Source of the DNA: CAYFWF01 sp964346815
GTDB taxonomy: Bacteria; Acidobacteriota; Aminicenantia; Aminicenantales; Aminicenantaceae
Direction: 5' to 3'
Length of the DNA: 64,000 bases
Assembly (NCBI GenBank): GCA_964346815.1
Contig: CAYFWF010000003.1
Coordinates: 124,001 to 188,000 of the forward strand
Below the pieces are notes generated by a model that was given only the letters and a program-made list of their open reading frames with translations, had not been told where the DNA came from and made no database searches. Numbering within the stretch: the first letter of the stretch is position 1; the number at the start of each line of letters is the position of its first letter. Below, piece by piece: positions 29,211 to 37,202 of the stretch. A program made the translations under genes and the position numbers.

Positions 29211-30071
29211 ATGAAATCTAGAGCAGTCAGTCTGGTCATATCCGTTCTTTTCCATGTCGTTGTCCTCTTTTTGCTGATTAAAATTTCTCCTTCTGTCAGG
29301 ATCTATTCGTACCAGGAAATTGCTGAGGTTCGAATTGTTTCTCCAGAGAAGATCTATATGCCTCGAGTGGGAAGATTCCCCTATACGGGGACTGTCCAGG
29401 AAATCCCGACGGAAGAAAGCCCAGCTTTTGAGGAGCAACAACTGAGCCAAAACGAAATGGGAGAAGGACAAATTTATATGAGCAATCTGAGCATCGGCGA
29501 GAATCTGAACACCGTTGAAGATGAACCGTCAATCTTAGGGGGGATCTCTCCATTTCGGTTGAATGCCTCTTCTGGTAAAGACTCCCGTTTTACATTAGGG
29601 ACTGGACTTAAAGAATGGGAAATTTCCAGTACCTATGAAGGGCGTCACGAAGATAAGTTAGATCTATCTAGCTATTATTCCGACAGGCTCTCCTCGATGC
29701 CCTTTAACAGAATGAAGTCCAGAAGAACCGCTGGAGGGAATCGGGCCGGCCGCCGTCAACAGAGCATTTTAAATTCGACAGAAAATTATGATATTTCTCC
29801 TTGGGTCAAGGTGGTGGTGGATAAGATACGGAAGAACTGGTCGGTTCCTCCCATAAAAGAGTCCCTGGCCATGGGAGAGGTAAGAATTTATATAACGGTC
29901 AGAAAAAATGGAGAGCTCCTCGGTCTCGAGATCCTGAATGCTTCAGACCTCGTTCAATTTGACGAAACAGCCATAGAAGCCGTTCAGTCCAGTTTGCCTT
30001 TTCCGCATTTGCCCGAGGAGTTTCCATATGATGTGCTTGAGGCTTTGCTTGTCTTCCAGTTCAATGAATAG
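29211..30071 (+). CDS. TonB-like energy transducer
   Basis: A 286-residue inner-membrane protein. The N-terminal helix (about 5-26, VSLVISVLFHVVVLFLLI) has the His-containing anchor style of TonB proteins. The C-terminal TonB domain (about 195-285) includes IRKNWSVPPIKES, GEVRIYITVRKNGEL and DETAIEAVQSSLPFPHLP. The middle, about 150 residues, is polar and lacks the proline-rich spacer expected of a TonB that spans the periplasm. No ExbB/ExbD genes are near. It overlaps by eight bases with the next gene, suggesting a dedicated pair. It may energise receptors such as the one at 9681, though that is inference. Confidence 0.85.
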   Translation: MKSRAVSLVISVLFHVVVLFLLIKISPSVRIYSYQEIAEVRIVSPEKIYMPRVGRFPYTGTVQEIPTEESPAFEEQQLSQNEMGEGQIYMSNLSIGENLNTVEDEPSILGGISPFRLNASSGKDSRFTLGTGLKEWEISSTYEGRHEDKLDLSSYYSDRLSSMPFNRMKSRRTAGGNRAGRRQQSILNSTENYDISPWVKVVVDKIRKNWSVPPIKESLAMGEVRIYITVRKNGELLGLEILNASDLVQFDETAIEAVQSSLPFPHLPEEFPYDVLEALLVFQFNE

Positions 30072-30816
30072 ACGCGCACTTTTGACCTTATCTCTTTTGG
30101 TGGGACTGGTTTCCCTCGCACACACTCAAGGACGTTTGTCCCTTGTATCAGAAATCTTCCTCGTCGACGATGAGAGGTATCAAACATATGTCCCACCTGG
30201 AGAAATCATCATTGGAGTGGAGATGGAAGCAGATGCTTTGTACAAGATATCTGGACAAGATGAGGTCCTCGAAGGTGGAATCCTGAGAAAAGGTTTCAAT
30301 TCCCTCCGGATATCCACCCGAGGTTTCTTCGAAAAATCGGGTTCTCACGTATTTGTGTTGGATATGAAATCCGGCAACTCTCGGGAAAGGAAAGTGATAA
30401 CCATTGAAGTGATGCTTATGCCTGTCTATGTTGTGAAAAAAAAGGGAGAAGAGAAAAAAAATTATGAATACAGCGTCTCTTTTTACATTGGAGGACGGCT
30501 CATTTATTCTACGAAAAAAATCCCCCTGAGCGATATCACCTTTGAGCTCGATCTCCCTCCATCGCCAGGCGTTTATAATCCGTTCGGCCAGATTGATGGG
30601 ATGTACAAGCCGATACAGTCGGTTTCAATCCTGGATGCGATAGCAGGAGTCTATTCTCTGGTCAACAGCTTGAGTGGCGAAAAAGAAAAAGAAAGCCGTG
30701 GCAAGACAATTCAGAGAAAACGACAGATCGAGACCACATTTGTAAAAAGCAATGCCCAGGGCGATGTGTGGCAGTGGAGAGCACTGATCCAGATCAGTGC
30801 GAAGACTCTGGATTGA
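30064..30816 (+). CDS. exported protein of unknown function, coupled to TonB-like gene
   Basis: About 250 residues from ATG 30064, which overlaps the stop of the TonB-like gene in the sequence ATGAATAG. A signal peptide (1-21, ending LAHTQ) follows at once, which supports this start over an earlier in-frame ATG. Residues 25-110 and 120-240 look like two beta-rich domains (VSFYIGGRLIYSTKKIP, LDLPPSPGVYNPFGQ). A basic, low-complexity stretch (KEKESRGKTIQRKRQ) lies near 215. I do not recognise the family. Its coupling suggests that it works with the TonB-like protein in the periplasm. Confidence 0.75.
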   Translation: MNRRALLTLSLLVGLVSLAHTQGRLSLVSEIFLVDDERYQTYVPPGEIIIGVEMEADALYKISGQDEVLEGGILRKGFNSLRISTRGFFEKSGSHVFVLDMKSGNSRERKVITIEVMLMPVYVVKKKGEEKKNYEYSVSFYIGGRLIYSTKKIPLSDITFELDLPPSPGVYNPFGQIDGMYKPIQSVSILDAIAGVYSLVNSLSGEKEKESRGKTIQRKRQIETTFVKSNAQGDVWQWRALIQISAKTLD

Positions 30817-30928
30817 CTCCTTTTTATAAAATCCGGGCAGATTATTTCCAATTTTTCTTCTTTGGTTCCGACTAAAGGGTCGGATGAAAAGGACGCGGTT
30901 TGGAGAGACGTGAGAAAGGAGACAGACG

Positions 30929-31342
30929 ATGAAGAGGCACAATCCCAAAATCCTGATCGTCGAAGATGAAAACATCATAGCCCTGGATATACGGTCAATG
31001 CTTGAGGATCTGGGATATATGGTTTCAGATGTTGTGGGATCCGGAGAGGAATCTATCGAGAAAGCGTCAGAAACACGGCCTGATTTGATCTTGATGGATA
31101 TCAAGCTCAAAGGGGAGCTGGATGGAGTCAGCGCGGGAGAAGAGATTTTCAAGCAATTTCGTATTCCCATCGTCTATCTCACTGCCTATTCTGATCAGAC
31201 TACAATCAAAAGGATCAATGGCGGAAAGAATGGCAATCCGTCTGCCGTGATCCATAAACCCTTTGACGAGGGAGAGCTGCAGTCAATTATCGATCATACA
31301 TTGACCAGAGAAAAAAGATCCTCAATTCAACTCCCTCACTAG
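30929..31342 (+). CDS. stand-alone response regulator receiver protein
   Basis: A 137-residue CheY-like receiver domain with no output domain. The acidic pocket is VEDEN, the phosphorylated Asp lies in LILMDIKLKGELDG, the switch Thr in YLTAYSD and the conserved Lys in VIHKPFD. The KLKGELDGVSAG text is typical of receivers partnered with hybrid or HWE-type kinases. ATG follows AGAAAGGAGACAG. No kinase is adjacent. A close relative is encoded at 42347, so the genome probably carries a family of these. A 6-bp hairpin (TCCGAC/GTCGGA) lies in the leader near 30870-30890. Confidence 0.92.
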   Translation: MKRHNPKILIVEDENIIALDIRSMLEDLGYMVSDVVGSGEESIEKASETRPDLILMDIKLKGELDGVSAGEEIFKQFRIPIVYLTAYSDQTTIKRINGGKNGNPSAVIHKPFDEGELQSIIDHTLTREKRSSIQLPH

Positions 31343-31453
31343 TTTTTTTCGATCCTATTTAAAGGATTCTTTCTAAATCTTCCTCCTCTTTTCATCATGA
31401 AAAAGAACATCCTCAATATCCCGGCGGAATATGAGACTTGAGGAGTGAATTCC

Positions 31454-31482
31454 TTGACATTTTTTGGGGGAGTCTATACATA
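31454..31482 (+). promoter_or_regulatory. sigma-70-type promoter of the dehydrogenase gene
   Basis: A consensus -35 TTGACA (31454-31459), 17-base spacer and -10 TACATA (31477-31482). It reads into the zinc-dependent dehydrogenase gene and probably the aldolase gene. Confidence 0.6.
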
Positions 31483-31519
31483 ATACCTGTTGCTCCGAGC
31501 TCAACAGTGGATGACATCG

Positions 31520-32548
31520 ATGTATGTAGCTATGTATTACAGTAACAAAGATATCCGCATCCAAGAGATGGCGCGGCCCAGTTGCGGTCCTGGAGAGTTG
31601 GTGATGAAGGTGGAAGCGAGCGGCATCTGCGGAAGCGATGTCATGGAGTGGTATCGGAAGAAGAAAGCTCCTCTCGTTTTGGGGCATGAGGTCTCTGGAC
31701 GGGTAGAGGAAACAGGAGATGGCGTCGTAAAATTCAAGAAAGGGGATCGAATAGTTGCCGCCCATCATGTCCCTTGTAACGCTTGCAGCTACTGCCTCTC
31801 TGGCCATCATACGGCCTGCGAAACCCTGAGGCGAACCCACTTCGATCCAGGGGGATTTGCCCAATACATCCGTCTTCCACAGATAAATGTGGACAGGGGG
31901 ACATTCCTGATCCCGGATGGAATATCTTTTGAGGAAGCAACCTTCCACGAGCCCCTTGGATGCGTACTGCGGGCCTTGGGGATTGCCCAATTACAGCCAG
32001 GACAAAATGTCCTGGTGATTGGAAGCGGAATCGCCGGACTTCTGATGATTCATGCATCGAGGATCCTCGGAGCCGGCAGAATCCTTGCCATTGATCCTGT
32101 GCCTTTTCGAAGGAGCATGGCCCAAGAATTTGGCGCGGATGATACCATTTCTCCTGAGGAAGATCAAAGGGCAGCACTCTCTCGATGGACCGGAGGACGC
32201 TTGGCCGATTTGGTTCTTGTCTGTACAGGAGCAGAGAAAGCTCATTATCAAGCCACCGAATCAGTGGGAAGAGGAGGAACGATTGTGTTCTTCGCTTTAC
32301 CTGATCCAGAGTTCAAGATCTCGTTTTCGATTACCGAAATTTTCGGGAGGAACGACAGAACTTTGACCACGTCTTATGGAGCCAGTCCCTGTGATTCTTG
32401 GGCAGCTCTTGAGCTTATGCGTTCACCTCTTATCCGGGTAAAAGATATGATTACCCACAGGCTGCCGCTCGAAGAAACAGCCAAGGGATTTCAGATGGTA
32501 GAGAAAGCGCGGGATTCTATGAAGGTCATCATTGAGCCCCATAAATAG
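31520..32548 (+). CDS. zinc-dependent medium-chain dehydrogenase
   Basis: About 342 residues of the sorbitol/threonine dehydrogenase type, oxidising secondary alcohols with NAD(P). The catalytic zinc site is Cys in EASGICGSDVMEW and His-Glu in LGHEVSGRVEE; the structural zinc loop is degenerate in spacing but present (HVPCNACSYCLSGHHTAC). The nucleotide-binding Rossmann motif is VLVIGSGIAGLLMI. The start is uncertain: ATG 31520 fits the family's N-terminus; ATG 31511 and TTG 31490 are in frame but add unlikely residues, and 31490 would sit at the predicted transcript start. The LsrF-type aldolase gene follows 26 bases later, so the two probably act on one sugar-derived substrate. Confidence 0.9.
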   Translation: MYVAMYYSNKDIRIQEMARPSCGPGELVMKVEASGICGSDVMEWYRKKKAPLVLGHEVSGRVEETGDGVVKFKKGDRIVAAHHVPCNACSYCLSGHHTACETLRRTHFDPGGFAQYIRLPQINVDRGTFLIPDGISFEEATFHEPLGCVLRALGIAQLQPGQNVLVIGSGIAGLLMIHASRILGAGRILAIDPVPFRRSMAQEFGADDTISPEEDQRAALSRWTGGRLADLVLVCTGAEKAHYQATESVGRGGTIVFFALPDPEFKISFSITEIFGRNDRTLTTSYGASPCDSWAALELMRSPLIRVKDMITHRLPLEETAKGFQMVEKARDSMKVIIEPHK

Positions 32549-32574
32549 GCGAATCTCAAAACAGAGGAGGGAAT

Positions 32575-33630
32575 ATGGACTGGGGAATAAGAAACCGATT
32601 ATCTCAAATCATAAAGCCTGAAACCAACCGGACAGTCATGCTGGCTGTTGACCACGGTTATTTTTTAGGTCCTACTCATATGCTCGAAAATGCGAGGGCA
32701 ACCATACAGCCCCTCTTGCCATATGCGGATGCCTTGATGCTTACAAGAGGGATATTGAGGACTTCGGTCGATCCGGAGACGGATGTTCCTGTGGTTCTTC
32801 GTGTTTCTGGAGGATCCAGTATAATCGGAAAGGATCTCTCCAACGAAGGGATCACGACTTCTATCGAAGAGGCGGTTCGTTTGAATGCTTCGGCTGTTGC
32901 CCTCTCCATCTTCGTGGGGACAGAATATGAACATCAGACATTGATGAACCTGGCTCATCTCGTTGATCAAGCAAAGCCACTCGGTCTTCCGGTTCTAGCT
33001 GTGACAGCGGTGGGAAAAGAGTTGGGCAAAAGGGACATGCGCTTTCTAGCCCTGTCCTGCCGGATAGCCGCCGAGTTGGGAGCGAGTTTTGTCAAGACAT
33101 ACTACTGCGATGAGTTTGAAAAAGTAGTGGAGAGCTGTCCGGTTCCACTGGTGATTGCTGGGGGACCGAAGTTGGAGACAGAGCTGGATGCCCTGGCCAT
33201 GGCACGAGATGCCTTGGAAAAGGGAGCAGTAGGAGTAGATATGGGACGAAACATCTGGCAGTCGCCACATCCTGTAGCCATGATCAAGGCAGTGCGTGCC
33301 GTTGTGCACCAAAAAAAGCCGCCGGAGGAGGCTCTTGAATTACTCAAGACTCCAGAAAACCAGAGAGACCATATGGCAAAATCTTCAGTTTCCCCGGAGA
33401 TACGGTCAGGGAAGAAAAAGCATGATCATGCCGTGATTGATTACGAATGTCCAGCCTGCAAGAAAGTGATGAAGGTGCAGGCCAATTTCAGAGAAGGAAT
33501 TCCGTTGAAGAGGGGAGTGCTTCCTTTCCCAAAAGACAATAAACTGACCTGTCAACACTGTCAGAGCAATCTCGATTTAAGTGCCTTGAGGCGAGAAATA
33601 GAATCTGGAGTAAAAAAGAATATTATCTAA
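32575..33630 (+). CDS. LsrF-type class I aldolase/thiolase with C-terminal zinc ribbon
   Basis: A 351-residue protein. Residues 1-265 closely follow E. coli LsrF, a Schiff-base enzyme acting on phosphorylated autoinducer-2 breakdown products: DWGIRNRLSQI, MLAVDHGYFLGPT, EYEHQTLMNL, VDMGRNIWQSPHPVAMIKAV. The Schiff-base lysine is Lys174 in FVKTYYCDE. After a charged linker comes an extra domain absent from E. coli LsrF: a zinc ribbon with Cys292/Cys295 (ECPACKK) and Cys326/Cys329 (TCQHCQS). Other lsr genes (kinase, transporter, regulator) are missing, so an AI-2 role is doubtful and another aldol substrate is likely. ATG follows CAGAGGAGGG. Confidence 0.9.
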   Translation: MDWGIRNRLSQIIKPETNRTVMLAVDHGYFLGPTHMLENARATIQPLLPYADALMLTRGILRTSVDPETDVPVVLRVSGGSSIIGKDLSNEGITTSIEEAVRLNASAVALSIFVGTEYEHQTLMNLAHLVDQAKPLGLPVLAVTAVGKELGKRDMRFLALSCRIAAELGASFVKTYYCDEFEKVVESCPVPLVIAGGPKLETELDALAMARDALEKGAVGVDMGRNIWQSPHPVAMIKAVRAVVHQKKPPEEALELLKTPENQRDHMAKSSVSPEIRSGKKKHDHAVIDYECPACKKVMKVQANFREGIPLKRGVLPFPKDNKLTCQHCQSNLDLSALRREIESGVKKNII

Positions 33631-33755
33631 AAAATCAATGATGATATTCTTCGTCTTTTCCTCTGTTTCTTTCGCTGGCTCCGAAAATCATCTGTAAAAG
33701 GTTCGTCATTCTTGTGCCTGACATTCTTTCGTCTTCGCCGGGCGTTTTTTCCGGA

Positions 33756-33784
33756 TTGACAAAATCATAAATAATTGATAATAA
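33756..33784 (+). promoter_or_regulatory. promoter of the nitrilase-NusG-aminotransferase run
   Basis: TTGACA (33756-33761), 17-base spacer, TAATAA (33779-33784). The predicted start lies only about eight bases before the ATG at 33799, which would leave the AAAGGAA motif outside the transcript and make the first gene nearly leaderless. Confidence 0.55.
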
Positions 33785-33798
33785 AGGAATAGTAAATC

Positions 33799-34644
33799 AT
33801 GAAAATTGCATTGATCCAGCAGCAGGCCACAAAGGATACAGAGCTGAATTTGGAGCGCGGAATCGAAGCGTTTCATCGGGCTGTCGAGAAGGGAGCAAAG
33901 CTACTGGCTTTTGCTGAGCTGGCTTTTTTACCGTTTCTTCCTCAGACTCCGGCGACCCCTCAATCCTCAGCCTTTGCAGAGAGAATTCCGGGTCCGACTG
34001 TTGAGAAATTTTCAGAGCTGGCCAGGAAATACTCAGTCGTTACCGTGCTGAACCTTTTTGAAAGCGATGGGACACATACATATGATTCCTCTCCAGTCAT
34101 AGACGGGGATGGAACCCTTCTCGGGATAACGCGTATGATCCATATCATGGATGGCATGGGATTCCATGAAAAAGGATATTATTGTCCGGGCGACAGAATG
34201 ACCTTTGTTTATCAGACTCGAATCGGCCGGGTGGGAGTGGCTATTTGTTATGACCGGCACTTTCCCGAGTATATGCGGACTCTCGGCCTCCAGGGAGCCG
34301 AAATTGTCGTCATTCCTCAGGCAGGGGCGGTAGGAGAGTGGCCAGAGGGAATTTTTCAGGCTGAGATTCAGGTTGCAGCTTTTCAGAACGGCTACTTTGC
34401 GGCTCTCGTAAATCGGGTCGGGAAAGAAGAAGTGCTGCATTTTTCAGGAGAGTCTTTCGTCGTAAACCCCATGGGCCAAATCATTGCCCAAGCACCAAGG
34501 GAAGAGGACTTCATTTTGGTTGCAGATTGTGATTTCGACAGAATCCCGGAATCTCCTGCAAAACGTTTTTTCCTCCCTGACCGCCGGCCCCGGGTCTACG
34601 AAGCCTTTCATTTGGATGAGAAGGAAGACAAAGGAAAAAGATGA
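33799..34644 (+). CDS. carbon-nitrogen hydrolase (nitrilase superfamily)
   Basis: A 281-residue amidase of the nitrilase superfamily, nearest in look to N-carbamoylputrescine amidase and related omega-amidases. The catalytic triad is visible: Glu40 in LLAFAELAFLPF, Lys125 in GFHEKGYYCPGD and Cys150 in VGVAICYDRHFPEY. Length is typical. The enzyme hydrolyses an amide or carbamoyl group in the cytoplasm; the substrate is not readable. The stop overlaps the start of the NusG paralogue by four bases, so they are translated together, with the DegT aminotransferase next. Confidence 0.93.
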   Translation: MKIALIQQQATKDTELNLERGIEAFHRAVEKGAKLLAFAELAFLPFLPQTPATPQSSAFAERIPGPTVEKFSELARKYSVVTVLNLFESDGTHTYDSSPVIDGDGTLLGITRMIHIMDGMGFHEKGYYCPGDRMTFVYQTRIGRVGVAICYDRHFPEYMRTLGLQGAEIVVIPQAGAVGEWPEGIFQAEIQVAAFQNGYFAALVNRVGKEEVLHFSGESFVVNPMGQIIAQAPREEDFILVADCDFDRIPESPAKRFFLPDRRPRVYEAFHLDEKEDKGKR

Positions 34645-35120
34645 AGCGCTGGTTTGTTTTGAACACCAAGCCTAAGAAAGAATTTCAAGTGGAAAGGCTG
34701 TTCTCCGAAGGAGGGCTAGAATTTTATTGCCCCAAGTACAAACACGAAGATAAAATCAAGCCTTTTTTTTCTGGGTACGGATTCATCTTTTTTGACCACC
34801 CGGAGAAGTACAGGCTTGTCAAGTATACTCGAGGCGTAAAGCGAATTGTCGGCAATGAGGCAGGCCCCATCCCCATCCCAGAAGAAATGATCCTTGAAAT
34901 CAAGGCAAGAGAGATCAATGGCTACATAGAGCTCGAAAAATACGGGGAGGAGCCAGATATCGGAGACGAAATCGAGATCATGGAGGGTCCTTTAAAAGGA
35001 TTAAGGGGGATCTTCCGAAAAGAGCTCACCGAAAAAGAAAGAGTCATTATTCTTCTCAACTATGTTTCCTATCAGGGACAGCTAATCATCGAGAAAAAGA
35101 AGTTGAAAAAAGTCTTGTGA
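34641..35120 (+). CDS. NusG-family transcription elongation factor paralogue
   Basis: A 159-residue NusG-type protein: N-terminal NGN domain (about 1-100: KRWFVLNTKPKKEFQVERLF, FSGYGFIFFDH, RGVKRIVG) and C-terminal KOW domain (about 108-155: GDEIEIMEGPLKGLRG). It lacks the usual housekeeping neighbours (secE, ribosomal protein genes) and instead lies inside a small metabolic run, overlapping the nitrilase gene by four bases. This is the situation of specialised paralogues such as RfaH, UpxY and LoaP, which help polymerase through their own operons. Whether it acts on this operon or on a distant one is not shown. Confidence 0.92.
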   Translation: MKRWFVLNTKPKKEFQVERLFSEGGLEFYCPKYKHEDKIKPFFSGYGFIFFDHPEKYRLVKYTRGVKRIVGNEAGPIPIPEEMILEIKAREINGYIELEKYGEEPDIGDEIEIMEGPLKGLRGIFRKELTEKERVIILLNYVSYQGQLIIEKKKLKKVL

Positions 35121-35135
35121 AAAGAGGTGGACACT

Positions 35136-36317
35136 ATGAACATCCCGGTTTTGGATTTAAAAGCACAATATGAGAGCATGAAGGATGAAATCGAAAAAAA
35201 GATCCTGGAAGTCACTTCCTCTCAAAAATTCATCCTCGGTCCTGAAGTCGAGGCACTGGAAAAAGAAATCGCTGATTACAGTGGGATCAAGTATGGTGTT
35301 GGGGTGTCTTCGGGATCGGATGCATTGATTGTCTCGCTCATGGCTCTTGGAATTGGACAGGGCGATGCTGTCATTACCACGCCGTTTACTTTTTTCGCCA
35401 CAGTCGGTGCAATCGCCAGAGTTGGAGCGAAAGCCGTTTTTTGTGACATCGACCCGATGACCTATAATATGGATCCCAGCAGTCTGGAGGAAGTGCTGGA
35501 TAAGGAATGCGGAACGAAAGCCGATCACCGTGTCAAAGCTATCATTCCTGTCCATCTGTTCGGGCAGTGTGCGGATATGGCATCCATCCTCTCCTTGGCC
35601 AAAGAATATAACCTCTCTATATTGGAAGATGGCGCTCAGGCTATCGGATCAGAATATCCTTTTGCTTCTGGCTGCAAGAGAGCCAATGGAATGGGAGACA
35701 TGGGCACTCTTTCTTTTTATCCATCAAAAATCCTCGGCGCTTTCGGAGACGGAGGAATGGTTCTGACTAACAGCGAGGAAAAGGCAGAAAAGCTGAGAAT
35801 CCTCAGGGTTCATGGGGCCAAAAGCAAGTATTTTCATCAAGAGCTCGGAGGGAATTTTCGGTTGGACAATATTCAGGCAGGAGTGCTTCGCATAAAGCTG
35901 AAGTATTTGGATTCATGGATTCAAAAAAGAAAAGAGAAGGCCGATCGCTATGACGCACTGCTAGAGGATGCGGGATTGACGGCAGAGGAAAGAGTGCAGG
36001 TACCTGAAGCTGTCTACAAACAAAGCGGAGTGAAAAACTATCATACCTATCATCAATATGTCATCAGAACAAAGGACAGGGACGACCTCCAGCAGTTCCT
36101 TAAGACAAGGGGAGTGGCAACTCTCATCTATTATCCGCTGTCCCTTCACCTCCAGGAATGTTTCGCTGATTTAGGCTATAGGGAAGGAGATTTCCCTGTG
36201 GCAGAAAAAGCCACCAAAGAAGTTCTGGCTTTGCCCATTTATCCCGAGATGAGTGAAAGCCAGCAGGAGTATGTCGTTTCCAGCATAGTGGATTTTTACA
36301 GAGATCAGGAGAATTGA
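35136..36317 (+). CDS. DegT/DnrJ/EryC1-family PLP aminotransferase
   Basis: A 393-residue aminotransferase of the sugar-nucleotide type, which transfers an amino group from glutamate to a keto-sugar. The PLP lysine lies in LSFYPSKILGAFGDGG; other family text includes NIPVLDLKAQYE, GVSSGSDALIV, TPFTFFATVGAI and LEDGAQAIGSEY. ATG 35136 is chosen because AAAGAGGTGG stands before it. It follows the NusG paralogue by 15 bases. No other nucleotide-sugar genes are near, so the product may be made with enzymes encoded elsewhere, or the substrate may be the carbonyl compound made by the upstream aldolase and dehydrogenase (inference). Confidence 0.94.
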   Translation: MNIPVLDLKAQYESMKDEIEKKILEVTSSQKFILGPEVEALEKEIADYSGIKYGVGVSSGSDALIVSLMALGIGQGDAVITTPFTFFATVGAIARVGAKAVFCDIDPMTYNMDPSSLEEVLDKECGTKADHRVKAIIPVHLFGQCADMASILSLAKEYNLSILEDGAQAIGSEYPFASGCKRANGMGDMGTLSFYPSKILGAFGDGGMVLTNSEEKAEKLRILRVHGAKSKYFHQELGGNFRLDNIQAGVLRIKLKYLDSWIQKRKEKADRYDALLEDAGLTAEERVQVPEAVYKQSGVKNYHTYHQYVIRTKDRDDLQQFLKTRGVATLIYYPLSLHLQECFADLGYREGDFPVAEKATKEVLALPIYPEMSESQQEYVVSSIVDFYRDQEN

Positions 36318-36364
36318 AATAGACTCACCATTCAGCAGTCCATGTAACCAATAGGGAGGAATAA

Positions 36365-37057
36365 ATGAAAACCATTGGCATGATCGGCGGAATGAGCTGG
36401 GAGTCATCTCTGGAGTATTATCGGATCATGAATCAGACCGTAAAGGAGAAGCTCAGAGGATTCCATTCAGCCCAATGTATTCTCTATTCTGTGGATTTCG
36501 ATGATGTGGAAAAACTCCAGCATCAGGGAGACTGGGAATCTTTGACCCGAATGATGATCAAGGCGGCTCAAAGGGTGAAGAAAGCCGGAGCGGATTTTTT
36601 GGTCATCTGCACAAACACCATGCACCTGATGGCCGATGCAGTCCAGAATGCAGTCCAGATTCCTCTGCTGCATATCGCCGATGTTACTGCGGATGCCGTT
36701 AAGGCCAGGGGACAGAACCGAGTCGGTCTGCTGGGCACACGTTTTACCATGGAACAAGATTTCTATAAAGGCCGTTTGAAGGATGTGCATGGGATCGATG
36801 TCTTGATTCCCGAGGAAGAGGAGAGAAAGGCGATTCACGATATTCTGTATAATGAGCTGTGCCTGGGAGAGATCAAGAAGCTTTCAAAGGAGAAATTTCG
36901 AAAGATCATCCAGAATCTGGTGGATCGAGGAGCCCAGGGCATTATCCTGGGATGTACGGAGATTCCTTTGATCGTCCGTCAAGAAGACTATGCTGTTCCC
37001 CTCTTTGATACAACGACTCTCCATGCCAAGGCCGCTGTGGACTTTGCCGTCCGATAA
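36365..37057 (+). CDS. ygeA: amino-acid racemase, YgeA/aspartate-glutamate racemase family
   Basis: A 230-residue racemase very close in text to E. coli YgeA, a PLP-independent broad-specificity amino-acid racemase. The two catalytic cysteines are in VICTNTMH and ILGCTEIPL; other family text is TIGMIGGMSWESSLEYYR and LLGTRFTMEQDFYKGRL. ATG follows TAGGGAGGAATAA. It ends the forward run and faces the NRAMP-like/hydantoinase operon, which acts on cyclic amino-acid derivatives, so a link through racemic amino acids is possible but unproven. Confidence 0.94.
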   Translation: MKTIGMIGGMSWESSLEYYRIMNQTVKEKLRGFHSAQCILYSVDFDDVEKLQHQGDWESLTRMMIKAAQRVKKAGADFLVICTNTMHLMADAVQNAVQIPLLHIADVTADAVKARGQNRVGLLGTRFTMEQDFYKGRLKDVHGIDVLIPEEEERKAIHDILYNELCLGEIKKLSKEKFRKIIQNLVDRGAQGIILGCTEIPLIVRQEDYAVPLFDTTTLHAKAAVDFAVR

Positions 37058-37202
37058 AAAATAAACCGACAGACACGATCTTTCTCTCCGCGCCTAAGTT
37101 AGATGGGGGCTTCATTCCCGTCACTTTGGGATGACTTCTTGTATCTAAAATGTTTGAAAGGCCTTAAGGATGGGCTGAGTTGCAGGAGTTTGTCTTTCGC
37201 AG

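Noticed and set aside
32575..33630. AI-2 (lsr) operon
   Set aside because: Only an LsrF-like enzyme is present; kinase, transporter, LsrG and regulator are all missing.
34641..35120. Housekeeping NusG
   Set aside because: No secE or ribosomal protein genes adjoin it, and it overlaps a nitrilase gene, so a specialised paralogue is more likely.
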